Shown piece by piece: positions 1-6,386 of a stretch of DNA of 7,726 bases (positions are counted from its first letter, which is position 1; each line of letters starts with the position of its first letter). The stretch comes from Candidatus Nomurabacteria bacterium RIFOXYD2_FULL_35_12 (lineage in GTDB: Bacteria; Patescibacteriota; Minisyncoccia; Phycocordibacterales; UBA9973). Below the pieces are notes generated by a model, which did no database searches, was not told the DNA's origin, and worked only from the letters and a program-made list of their open reading frames with translations. Made by a program: the position numbers and the translations under genes. The stretch lies in contig MFWK01000003.1 in the NCBI GenBank assembly GCA_001786365.1, positions 1 through 7,726 of the forward strand, in the 5' to 3' direction.

Positions 1-50
1 CGTTCATACTGACTGAGTTGTTTAAATGATTTTCGCTTATGCTTTTTCAT
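1..50 (-). CDS. 5' end of a leftward gene, possibly IS30-type transposase
   Basis: Reading leftward from an ATG at 50-48, the frame stays open to the window edge and gives MKKHKRKSFKQLSQYE plus an Arg (the last codon starts CG). All three plus-strand frames are closed by stops over the same stretch. The basic start followed by F-K-Q-L-S-x-x-E-R resembles the opening of the IS30-family helix-turn-helix (x-x-L-t-x-E-R), and a transposase would suit the mobile context next door. Seventeen residues are too few to be sure, and another DNA-binding protein is possible. The start codon directly abuts a 7-bp palindrome (51-70), and TAAAAT lies 6 nt before it. Confidence 0.35.
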   Translation of the reverse strand, partial: MKKHKRKSFKQLSQYE

Positions 51-70
51 ACTTCTATTTTACTAGAAGT
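51..70. repeat. Palindrome next to the start of the left-edge gene
   Basis: ACTTCTA (51-57), six bases, then TAGAAGT (64-70): a perfect 7-bp inverted repeat whose left arm touches the start codon at 50-48. It could be an operator for the left-edge gene or a hairpin in its leader. The TAAAAT box (minus strand, 57-62) lies inside it, so a protein bound here would block that promoter. Its function is inferred from position only. Confidence 0.45.
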
Positions 71-130
71 TGCATTTCAAAAGAGAATTTTCATAATGCG
101 CACACATATATGATGGCTTTCTAAATAAAA

Positions 131-145
131 GGAAGCCTTGCTTCC
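131..145 (-). repeat. REP-like palindrome, left copy
   Basis: GGAAGC (131-136), loop CTT, GCTTCC (140-145). Read on the minus strand it is the same unit as the copy at 874-890 (loop AAG), except that the outermost C:G pair is lost because base 130 is A opposite G146. It is flanked by AAAA and GTTTT. It lies upstream of the transposase start, where the -35 region of that gene's promoter would fall. Confidence 0.75.
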
Positions 146-160
146 GTTTTCTAGTTTATA

Positions 161-166
161 TATAAT
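161..166 (+). promoter_or_regulatory. -10-like TATAAT before the transposase
   Basis: A perfect TATAAT ends 7 nt before the ATG at 174, which would put the transcription start at or next to the start codon and give a leaderless mRNA. TTGCTT at 139-144 is a weak -35 candidate with 16-bp spacing and lies in the left palindrome. The region is very AT-rich, so a chance match is quite possible. Confidence 0.35.
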
Positions 167-173
167 ATATATT

Positions 174-860
174 ATGTCAGTAAGAGAAACTGAATTTATT
201 GAGGGAGAATATTATCATATATATAGTAGAGGCAATAGCAAACAAAAAATTTTTCTAGATGACAAAGATCGAGAAAGATTTTTGAAGCTTTTATATCTTT
301 GTAATTCTAAACAGAGAATAGATTTTAGTAACGATATTGTCAAAAGAAAGATAAATGCTTGGGATTTTGAAAAAGGGGAGCCAATAGTGAATATTGGTGC
401 TTGGGTCTTGATGTCTAATCATTTTCATTTATACGTTACTCAAAAAACGGAAGCAATGCTTCCGTCTGGTAGCGCAATTACTGATTTTATGCATCGAGTT
501 TTAACTGCTTACTCAAAATACTTTAATGCAAAATATAGCAGAGTAGGTTCTTTGTTCGAGAATAAATTTAGATCTGTGCACATAACAAAGGATACACAAG
601 CAAAATATTTATTTTCATATATTCATCTTAATCCAATAAAATTAGTTAATCCAAAATGGAAAGAAAATGGTATAAAAGATAAAAGAGAAACTTTAAAGTT
701 CTTGAATTCATATAAGTGGAGTAGCTATCTAGATTATTTAGAAGTCGCTCGTTTAGAAAATAAGATAATAAATAGATTTGATTTTTTAGATTATTTCAAT
801 AGTAAAAGTCTTTTTCAAGAAGAAATTTTTGATTGGATAGGAATTAAGGATAATGAATAG
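174..860 (+). CDS. Y1 (HUH) transposase, REP-associated/IS200-like family
   Basis: A 228-residue single-strand DNA transposase of the Y1_Tnp superfamily, whose members nick and rejoin hairpin-bearing DNA ends through a 5'-phosphotyrosine. The HUH metal motif is visible as MSNHFHLYV (His83, His85). The catalytic tyrosine is most likely Tyr149 in SYIHLNP, matching the Y-I-x-x-N-P signature of RAYT proteins. A Y-x-K-Y-F-N...Y-S-R-x-G-x-L-F-E-x-K-F-R block (residues about 113-133) lies between them. The gene looks intact. I chose ATG 174 (MSVRETEFIEGEYYHIYSRG) because the family domain begins there; the frame also opens earlier at a TTG (138), but that codon lies in the left palindrome. There is no Shine-Dalgarno sequence. 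Residues 92-97 (TEAMLP) are encoded by an internal copy of the flanking palindrome. Confidence 0.9.
   Translation: MSVRETEFIEGEYYHIYSRGNSKQKIFLDDKDRERFLKLLYLCNSKQRIDFSNDIVKRKINAWDFEKGEPIVNIGAWVLMSNHFHLYVTQKTEAMLPSGSAITDFMHRVLTAYSKYFNAKYSRVGSLFENKFRSVHITKDTQAKYLFSYIHLNPIKLVNPKWKENGIKDKRETLKFLNSYKWSSYLDYLEVARLENKIINRFDFLDYFNSKSLFQEEIFDWIGIKDNE
448..464 (+). repeat. REP-like palindrome inside the transposase gene
   Basis: CGGAAGC-AAT-GCTTCCG, preceded by six A's. It matches the right-flank copy at every base except the last loop base (AAT instead of AAG). It is in frame and encodes part of the loop just after the HFH motif, before the helix beginning I-T-D-F-M. In relatives as I remember them this loop is shorter, which would fit an insertion of about 18 bp that kept the frame. 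Confidence 0.85.
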
Positions 861-865
861 AAAGC

Positions 866-898
866 AAAAAAAACGGAAGCAAGGCTTCCGTTTTTTTT
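866..898. terminator. Bidirectional Rho-independent terminator (right REP-like copy)
   Basis: A8 (866-873), CGGAAGC, loop AAG, GCTTCCG (884-890), T8 (891-898): a perfect 15-bp stem with a run of T on either strand. It begins 5 nt after the transposase stop and overlaps the stop codon of the leftward Nudix gene (897-899), so it can end both convergent transcripts. The same sequence is the right flanking palindrome of the transposase unit, so one repeat serves as element end and terminator. Confidence 0.85.
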
Positions 899-1421
899 AA
901 TTGAGTTTTTTGAACGCTAGTTGCACTGCTTCTTTTTCGTCTGGAAACATAGCGATGATGTTTTTGTCTGTTATTCCAACTATTCTATCAGATATTTTTA
1001 TGTCAACGATTTTTCTAATTTCATTACGCGCAATTATTCTAAATCCGCCAAAAGATTTAGTTTTCTCTTTATTTAAAAGTTGTTTCAAAATTACTTCTTC
1101 AACAATTCCGCCATAGGTGATGACATGTTTTTCAGGCATTTCTAGATTAACTAATTCTATAAGTTTATTATTTTCTGAAAGTTTTTTAATAGCTGGGACT
1201 ATTTCTTCACCAAGTTCTTCTTTTACTTCTCGCAGTAGCGCTTGCAAAAAATCCTCACCTTCTTCTAATCTTCCATGAACCGTAACCTGACATGAGCCAG
1301 CGTATGTTTCTGGAGCATTTTTTTCTGCATTCCATTTGGCGCGGACTTGGAGTATTGCTACAAGTTTTCCATCTACGTTTTTTCCTAAAAGTTGTATTCC
1401 GACAGATTTTTTTTTGGTCAT
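897..1421 (-). CDS. Nudix hydrolase
   Basis: A 174-residue Nudix-family pyrophosphatase, which hydrolyses compounds of the type nucleoside diphosphate linked to X using Mg2+. The Nudix box is complete: G50-x5-E56-x7-R64-E-V-K-E-E-L-G71, with the metal-binding glutamates present (E65, E68, E69). The preceding strand (VAILQVRAKWN, about 21-31) and the AGSCQVTVHG approach fit the fold. The substrate cannot be read from the sequence; a housecleaning nucleotide hydrolase is the default expectation. ATG 1421 is 7 nt after the MFS stop, so the two are probably co-transcribed. There is no Shine-Dalgarno sequence. A TATAAT on the minus strand (1428-1433), overlapping the MFS stop, is a weak candidate internal promoter. 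Confidence 0.88.
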   Translation of the reverse strand: MTKKKSVGIQLLGKNVDGKLVAILQVRAKWNAEKNAPETYAGSCQVTVHGRLEEGEDFLQALLREVKEELGEEIVPAIKKLSENNKLIELVNLEMPEKHVITYGGIVEEVILKQLLNKEKTKSFGGFRIIARNEIRKIVDIKISDRIVGITDKNIIAMFPDEKEAVQLAFKKLN

Positions 1422-1428
1422 TTTAATA

Positions 1429-2580
1429 TTATATATCGCTTTTCTTTATGGTGGAAGAAAGATAAACTCCAAAGAGCATTATTATTCCTAAAATTGTATA
1501 GATAAGATTGAAAGATGGAATGAAAATAAAAACAACAAAAGCAAGTAGAGGCCCGAGTATATAAGCGACAGGGGATGAGCTACGGTAAACTTGGATGAAT
1601 TGTTCTTCTTCAGGTTTTATGTGTTTGAAAAAATAAGCTTCACTCATCACTTCTATGTTCGCTGCGCCTATTCGAGTGATAAATAAGAGTAATGCCCAGA
1701 TCCAAACTGCATGTATTTGAATAAAGAAAAGAGATAGTGTGGCAAGTGAGGCTATGGTAAAACCAAACATCAACATTTTTCTTTCACCTATTTTATCTGA
1801 AAATTTACCTAAAGGAATATCTAAAATAATAAATGGCAAGAGCATAATAGCAAAGATGATGCCGATTTCTTTCCAAGAAAAACCTAAATGGATAGATAAA
1901 TATATTGGCGTGTAAATGACCATCCAAGCGTAGAAAAACTGAAGCAAGAAACTTATACCGTAAGCGCGGAATAGATTTTTATTTCTAAAAAATTCTAGAA
2001 TGTATTTTTTTGTAGTTGTTTGATCGTATTTTGGATCTCTGATGTCGCTCAAGTATGAATGCGATATTACAAAAAATAACAGCATCATTACAAAGCTGAC
2101 TAAATAAATCATTCTCAAAGAAAATCCTCCTAAAATAGTGCCAAATGCCAATTGCGCTATTATCCAAGCCAAGTTACAGAAAGTGAGGTAACTTCCTCTG
2201 ATTTTTCCAGTGGCGGAATCTCTAGAAGATATCTTTAGAAGTTCATCCAAAGAGGAATAGATTAAAATATTGAAAGTGAAAATTAAGATGAAAAAGACAA
2301 TAGCATTTAGAGCATTTTTTGAAAGTGAGAATAATAGGATAGACAATGCATTAAGTCCTATTGCCCACAATAAAAATTTATAAGCTCCTATTCTTCTGAA
2401 TATTTTAGGAATTAGTAGGAGAGCAAAGATTGAAACAAAAGATGCAAGAGCATAAATTGTTCCGACAAGTTTTTCATCTATGAAAGAAGAAATAAAACTA
2501 GAGTTTATATAAGATATCAAGGCAAGTGATAAAGAGAAAACAAAGCCTGCTAGATATATTATTTTTCTGTTTTTATTCAA
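1429..2580 (-). CDS. MFS transporter, about 12 TM helices
   Basis: A 383-residue inner-membrane protein, nearly all hydrophobic helices. A central loop (about 180-205, DIRDPKYDQTTTKK) divides it into two six-helix halves as in the major facilitator superfamily. The second half carries a clear motif-A loop, LGKFSDKIGERKM (about 257-269); the first-half equivalent (IPKIFRRIGAYKFL, about 57-70) is degenerate. This supports a proton-coupled uniporter, symporter or drug/metabolite exporter, but the substrate cannot be told. The start appears to be TTG (2580-2578): there is no in-frame ATG upstream and none downstream before several helices would be lost. It lies 39 nt after the RNase J stop and 7 nt before the Nudix gene, consistent with one leftward unit. 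Confidence 0.85.
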   Translation of the reverse strand: MNKNRKIIYLAGFVFSLSLALISYINSSFISSFIDEKLVGTIYALASFVSIFALLLIPKIFRRIGAYKFLLWAIGLNALSILLFSLSKNALNAIVFFILIFTFNILIYSSLDELLKISSRDSATGKIRGSYLTFCNLAWIIAQLAFGTILGGFSLRMIYLVSFVMMLLFFVISHSYLSDIRDPKYDQTTTKKYILEFFRNKNLFRAYGISFLLQFFYAWMVIYTPIYLSIHLGFSWKEIGIIFAIMLLPFIILDIPLGKFSDKIGERKMLMFGFTIASLATLSLFFIQIHAVWIWALLLFITRIGAANIEVMSEAYFFKHIKPEEEQFIQVYRSSSPVAYILGPLLAFVVFIFIPSFNLIYTILGIIMLFGVYLSSTIKKSDI

Positions 2581-2619
2581 ATTATTTTCTTTATAACTTT
2601 ATAAACTTTCAACTACTTT

Positions 2620-4587
2620 CTATACACTTAATATTACAGGTATAACTAAAGGCCTTTTTTCTGTCTTTTGGTATAAGAATTTTGAAACTGTTTCTCCTAG
2701 TCCTGCTTTTATATAGTCAAAATCCATTCCATTTTCATTGAAATTGGCATCTTTCTGAATAGCCATTTTTGCCATACCATCTTCTACTGATTTTTTTATA
2801 ATGATTCTAACTTGGCGGAGGAGTTCTTGATTTTCTTTTAGGTATACGAAACCACGAGAAATCAAATCTGGAGATTTTTTTAATTTTCCGGTCTTTTGAT
2901 CGAGCAGAGCAATAATGACAAACATACCGTCTTGGGCGAGCATGACACGGTCGCGAATGACTACGTCTTGAGTATCACTGATGGATGTTCCATCCACCAT
3001 CATGGCTCCAGAAGGAGCTTTTTCTTTTCTAGTTATTATTTTTTGTCCATCAGCAGATATTTCAATGATTGAGCCATTGTCCGGAACAACGATATTTTCT
3101 TCGGACATCCCGAGCTCTAGAGCGAGTTCTTTATGTCTTACGAGCATTGAGTGCCATCCGTGAATAGGTATAAAGAATTTTGGATGAGTTTTTTTGTGGA
3201 GCCATTTTATGTCTTCTTGATTTCCGTGGCCTGTGGCATGAACGAAATCTTCACCTCCAGTGCGGTAGCTGATGATTCGGACGCCCTGTCTAGTCAAACT
3301 ATCTTTCATCTTTTGGACTTGAAGTTCGTTTCCTGGGACGATGGAAGCGGAAAGGATAATTGTGTCTCCTTTATTTAATGAAAACTTCTTATTTGATTTA
3401 TTGGCTGCGCGGTTTAAAGCGGCAAATTCTTCACCTTGAGCTCCGGTCATAAGGACGATGATTTTGTTTGGAGGATAGTTTGTGGCTTCTTCTATTGGGA
3501 TGATTGTTTCTTTTTTTGGAGTGAAGTAACCGGCTTCTATGGCTACTTCCAGGTTTGTTTTTATGGAACGTCCGTCAAAAGCTACTTTTTTTCCTAGAGC
3601 TTCAGCTGTTTTTACTATATGCACTAGGCGAGTGATGTGTGAAGCAAAAGCGGCAATGATTACTCGGCCGTTTATTTTTTTTATCAAATTATCGAGCCCT
3701 TGGTGAACTTTTATTTCAGGCAGAGAGAATCCTTCATTTTCAATGTTTGTGGAGTCAGTCATCAAAAGGAGGACTTTTGCTTTATCAAAAATAGAATATT
3801 CTTTTTCTTCTTCTTTGGAGACGATGCCGTCTATTTGGTCGAGTTTATAATCGCCGGGAGTGACTATCCATCCGTGTTCTGTTTCAATGATGATACCCAT
3901 CGAGTCTGGGATAGTGTGAGTAACACCAAAAAACTTTATTTTTATTTTTCCGCAGGTTATTGTCGAATCTTTTTCCACAACATTTTCTTTCATTGGTGGT
4001 AGATGAGGAAATTCTGCTTGGCGTTTCTTCATCAGTAACATAGAGAAATTTCTGGCATAAACAGGTGGGTTTCCAATGCGTGAAAGTACGAGTGGCACAC
4101 CTCCGATATGGTCCAAATGTCCATGGGTTATGAATAGAGCGCGGATTTTGTCTTTATGTTCTTCTAAATAAGTGGTATTTGGAATGACGTAATCAACCCC
4201 CGGGGTGGCTTCGTTGGAAAAATGCATACCGGCATCAATGACTATGATGTCATCACCGATTTCTATCGCAGTCATATTTTTACCGACTTCTTCACATCCA
4301 CCGAGGGGGATAATGCGAACTACGCCTTTTTCTGGGGGAAGAATTTTTTTACTTGAGTTTAGTTGGTTTTTGCTGTTAAAAGAGTTTTGTCTGTTTCCTT
4401 GTCCAAATTTTTTCTTTTTGTATTGGAAAGTCGAATTACTCATAGACTTTTTTCGCTCCGTCTTTTCAAAAGGTTTGCGAACGAAAGGTGTTTTATGTTC
4501 TTTATTTCCAACTACGACGTTGTGTGTAGCACTTTTGGCAGGGTCAACACTTATTGCGCTGAAGGATAGTCTTTGTTTTCTTTTCAT
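2620..4587 (-). CDS. rnj: Ribonuclease J with basic N-terminal extension
   Basis: A 655-residue metallo-beta-lactamase/beta-CASP ribonuclease, the 5'-exo/endoribonuclease of mRNA decay and rRNA maturation in bacteria without RNase E. Catalytic motifs in order are HGHLDH (H155, H157, D159, H160), H224 in VTHTIPDS, D246 in TPGDYKLD, H450 in HATGHGNQED and H476 in PIHG. The beta-CASP insert lies between about 250 and 440. The C-terminal domain (from about 545) shows IRDRVMLAQDGM and ends with a K-R-P-L-V-I-P-V-I tail. Bacillus RNase J1 is about 555 residues; most of the excess here is an N-terminal arm of about 88 residues rich in K, N, S and Q, probably disordered and RNA-binding. The leader is A-rich (AATAATAAAAATTACAA) with no Shine-Dalgarno sequence. 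ATG 4587 is preferred; Met49 is the only plausible later start. Confidence 0.95.
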   Translation of the reverse strand: MKRKQRLSFSAISVDPAKSATHNVVVGNKEHKTPFVRKPFEKTERKKSMSNSTFQYKKKKFGQGNRQNSFNSKNQLNSSKKILPPEKGVVRIIPLGGCEEVGKNMTAIEIGDDIIVIDAGMHFSNEATPGVDYVIPNTTYLEEHKDKIRALFITHGHLDHIGGVPLVLSRIGNPPVYARNFSMLLMKKRQAEFPHLPPMKENVVEKDSTITCGKIKIKFFGVTHTIPDSMGIIIETEHGWIVTPGDYKLDQIDGIVSKEEEKEYSIFDKAKVLLLMTDSTNIENEGFSLPEIKVHQGLDNLIKKINGRVIIAAFASHITRLVHIVKTAEALGKKVAFDGRSIKTNLEVAIEAGYFTPKKETIIPIEEATNYPPNKIIVLMTGAQGEEFAALNRAANKSNKKFSLNKGDTIILSASIVPGNELQVQKMKDSLTRQGVRIISYRTGGEDFVHATGHGNQEDIKWLHKKTHPKFFIPIHGWHSMLVRHKELALELGMSEENIVVPDNGSIIEISADGQKIITRKEKAPSGAMMVDGTSISDTQDVVIRDRVMLAQDGMFVIIALLDQKTGKLKKSPDLISRGFVYLKENQELLRQVRIIIKKSVEDGMAKMAIQKDANFNENGMDFDYIKAGLGETVSKFLYQKTEKRPLVIPVILSV

Positions 4588-4613
4588 TTGTAATTTTTAT
4601 TATTGTTAATTTA

Positions 4614-4655
4614 GCCCCGACGATTCTGTCTAGGCCCCGACCTACTGCGTCGGGG
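4614..4655. repeat. GCCCCGAC repeat cluster with hairpin, between binding protein and RNase J
   Basis: GCCCCGAC occurs twice in direct orientation (4614-4621 and 4634-4641), followed by the inverted GTCGGGG (4649-4655). The inner pair makes a 7-bp, all-strong stem with a 7-nt loop; the outer copy can make the same stem with a longer loop. The GC-rich block is foreign to the AT-rich surroundings. It supplies the last codons of the binding-protein gene, whose TAG (4642-4644) sits in the loop. There is no T run on the minus strand, so it is not a classical terminator, though it may weaken read-through into RNase J. It resembles a REP-type dispersed palindrome. Confidence 0.7.
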
Positions 4656-6378
4656 TGAATATTTTCCAAACATTTTCTGTTTGTAGGTACCATTTATATG
4701 CATTTAGATAACGATCAGAAGGTGAAATAATCTGATTTATTTTAAATTGCTTTAGGTTATTTGAAACTATATATAGGAAGCTTGGGCTATAGAGAAAAAC
4801 AGATCCCATGTCTTTTTTGATTTCATCTTCAAATTGAACATATTTTTTTATTCTGGCATTTTCATCGACAATTATAGATGCGTCTTCTAATATTTTATCT
4901 ACTTTTGCATTGGTATACATGGCTACATTGAACCCTGGGTCTTTTCTTTGAGAAGAATGCCAGAAAGCAAAAAGGTCGGATTCATGATTTATAACTTCTC
5001 CGAATAAGAGGGCGTCATATTTACGTGGACGAATCACGTTTTGATTTAGATTGCCAGTTTCAAAAGTTTTTACTTCAACCTTCATGCCTATTTCCGCCAA
5101 GTCTTGTTTTATAAGTTCAGCCGTTTTTGCTAGGTCTTCTGCATTACTTGTCGAAATAGAGAATTCAAGTTTAGTAATTACTTTCTTTTTATTTACTGTG
5201 GTGGTTTTTTCTAGAAATCCATCTGTTCCAGTTTTCCAACCATCTTTTGTCAGGCTGTCTTTAACTTTTTTTAGTAAATCTGCTCGAGGGATGCTAGACA
5301 GAGTGGCTGGCTTTTGATATTCAGTCATATTTGGCGGTATTGGGCTATTTATTACAGTTCCATAACCTAAGAGGACTTCTTTAACGATTTTTTCTTTGTC
5401 TATTGTTTGATTAATAGCTGAGACGATTGCTTTATTTGTAAAAAGATGGTTTGCATTTTGATTGAAGAAAAGTCCGAATACTCTCGGTAGAGCGATAGAT
5501 TCTATTTGATAACCTTTTTCTTTCAAGCTGTCGGCATTTTGAGGGGATATAGAGCTGATTTGATCTACGGATTTATTTAAAAGGGCATTTACAAGGTCAC
5601 TTTCATTTTGGAAGAAATGAAGATTGATATTTTTGATATATGGTTTGCCTAATGCAAATTTTTTGAAAGGAATTAATTTGTAATAGTTTACAATTCCGGA
5701 TGATTGTTTATTTATTCCATTTATCATATAAGGACCGGAACCAATAGGATTAATGTTTGTTTCATTGAGTTCCATCGGTGAATTGTCCCACAAGTGGGCG
5801 GGCATTATGCCGAGAGTCGCATTTTCTAAAAATGAAGCATAGGGTTGCTTTAAGGTAAATATAATAGTTTTCTCATCTTTTTTTTCTACATTTACACCTT
5901 CCCAATCAATTCTGTGTGGACTTTTAATAACCGAGTCTTTGATTTTGTCTATGGTAAACAGGACGTCTTCCGCTGTGACGGGTTTACCGTCTTGGAAATA
6001 TATTTTATCTTTTAGAATAAAAGTGTAAGTCAAACCGTTTTTTGACATTTCATATTTTTCTGCTAAATCAGGAATTAAATCGTTGTTGCCATCTTTTCTC
6101 ATTAAGCCTGAATAAATTAAAGAAACTAAATCTAAGTCTGCTTCTGAATTTGCGAGTATAGGGTTTATAAAACGTGGAACTCCAACTACACCGATAGATA
6201 CAGAACCTCCCTCGAGTGGAACACCTACCATGAAAGATTTATTAATGCTTTCCAGTATTAATATGGTGCTTAATAACAAAACCACCAGAAGCCCAATAAA
6301 AACCATGTATTCTTTTTTGGAGAATGAATAAAAAATTGTATTAATATCTTTTTTTGAAGGTAATTTAAAATTAAACAT
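4642..6378 (-). CDS. Family-5 (peptide-type) extracellular solute-binding protein, membrane-anchored
   Basis: A 578-residue SBP_bac_5 protein, the family of DppA/OppA/NikA binding proteins that hand oligopeptides or similar solutes to an ABC permease. From the chosen start, residues 1-24 are a polar, basic cytoplasmic stretch, 25-43 (MVFIGLLVVLLLSTILILE) form one TM helix, and the binding fold follows. The family signature is clear at about 104-139: DLAEKYEMSKNG, then KDKIYFQDGKPVTAEDV. There is no Cys lipobox, so it is probably a membrane-anchored rather than lipidated protein. No permease or ATPase gene lies in the window. ATG 6378 was chosen over an in-frame ATG at 6453 because the extra 25 residues would be encoded by the inverted-repeat element and do not look conserved. 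The last codons and stop lie in the GTCGGGG repeat. Confidence 0.88.
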   Translation of the reverse strand: MFNFKLPSKKDINTIFYSFSKKEYMVFIGLLVVLLLSTILILESINKSFMVGVPLEGGSVSIGVVGVPRFINPILANSEADLDLVSLIYSGLMRKDGNNDLIPDLAEKYEMSKNGLTYTFILKDKIYFQDGKPVTAEDVLFTIDKIKDSVIKSPHRIDWEGVNVEKKDEKTIIFTLKQPYASFLENATLGIMPAHLWDNSPMELNETNINPIGSGPYMINGINKQSSGIVNYYKLIPFKKFALGKPYIKNINLHFFQNESDLVNALLNKSVDQISSISPQNADSLKEKGYQIESIALPRVFGLFFNQNANHLFTNKAIVSAINQTIDKEKIVKEVLLGYGTVINSPIPPNMTEYQKPATLSSIPRADLLKKVKDSLTKDGWKTGTDGFLEKTTTVNKKKVITKLEFSISTSNAEDLAKTAELIKQDLAEIGMKVEVKTFETGNLNQNVIRPRKYDALLFGEVINHESDLFAFWHSSQRKDPGFNVAMYTNAKVDKILEDASIIVDENARIKKYVQFEDEIKKDMGSVFLYSPSFLYIVSNNLKQFKINQIISPSDRYLNAYKWYLQTENVWKIFTPTQ

Positions 6379-6386
6379 GATTTTCT

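Larger units (their letters stand above)
131..890 (+). mobile_element. Candidate REP/RAYT-like unit: Y1 transposase between inverted palindromes
   Basis: A complete Y1 (HUH) transposase gene is bracketed by two near-identical palindromes in opposite orientation: GGAAGC-CTT-GCTTCC at 131-145 and CGGAAGC-AAG-GCTTCCG at 874-890, so the loop reads CTT on one side and AAG on the other. A single Y1 transposase gene beside short hairpin repeats is the arrangement known for REP-associated tyrosine transposases, and more loosely for IS200-like elements, whose ends are also recognised as hairpins. I see no target duplication, as expected for this class. The true ends cannot be fixed from one copy. Confidence 0.45.

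Noticed and set aside
138..173. 12-codon upstream extension of the transposase (TTG at 138)
   Set aside because: The TTG is in the loop and stem of the left palindrome, and the family domain starts right after the ATG at 174.
131..890. CRISPR array from repeated GGAAGC palindromes
   Set aside because: Three copies only, unequal spacing (about 300 and 410 bp), mixed orientation, and one copy is coding.
4205..4609. 134-codon plus-strand open frame
   Set aside because: It lies antisense to the ribonuclease J N-terminus, has no recognisable domain, and arises because the opposite strand is well-supported coding sequence.
4614..4655. Rho-independent terminator after the binding-protein gene
   Set aside because: The stem is strong but neither strand has a T run after it; kept as a repeat instead.
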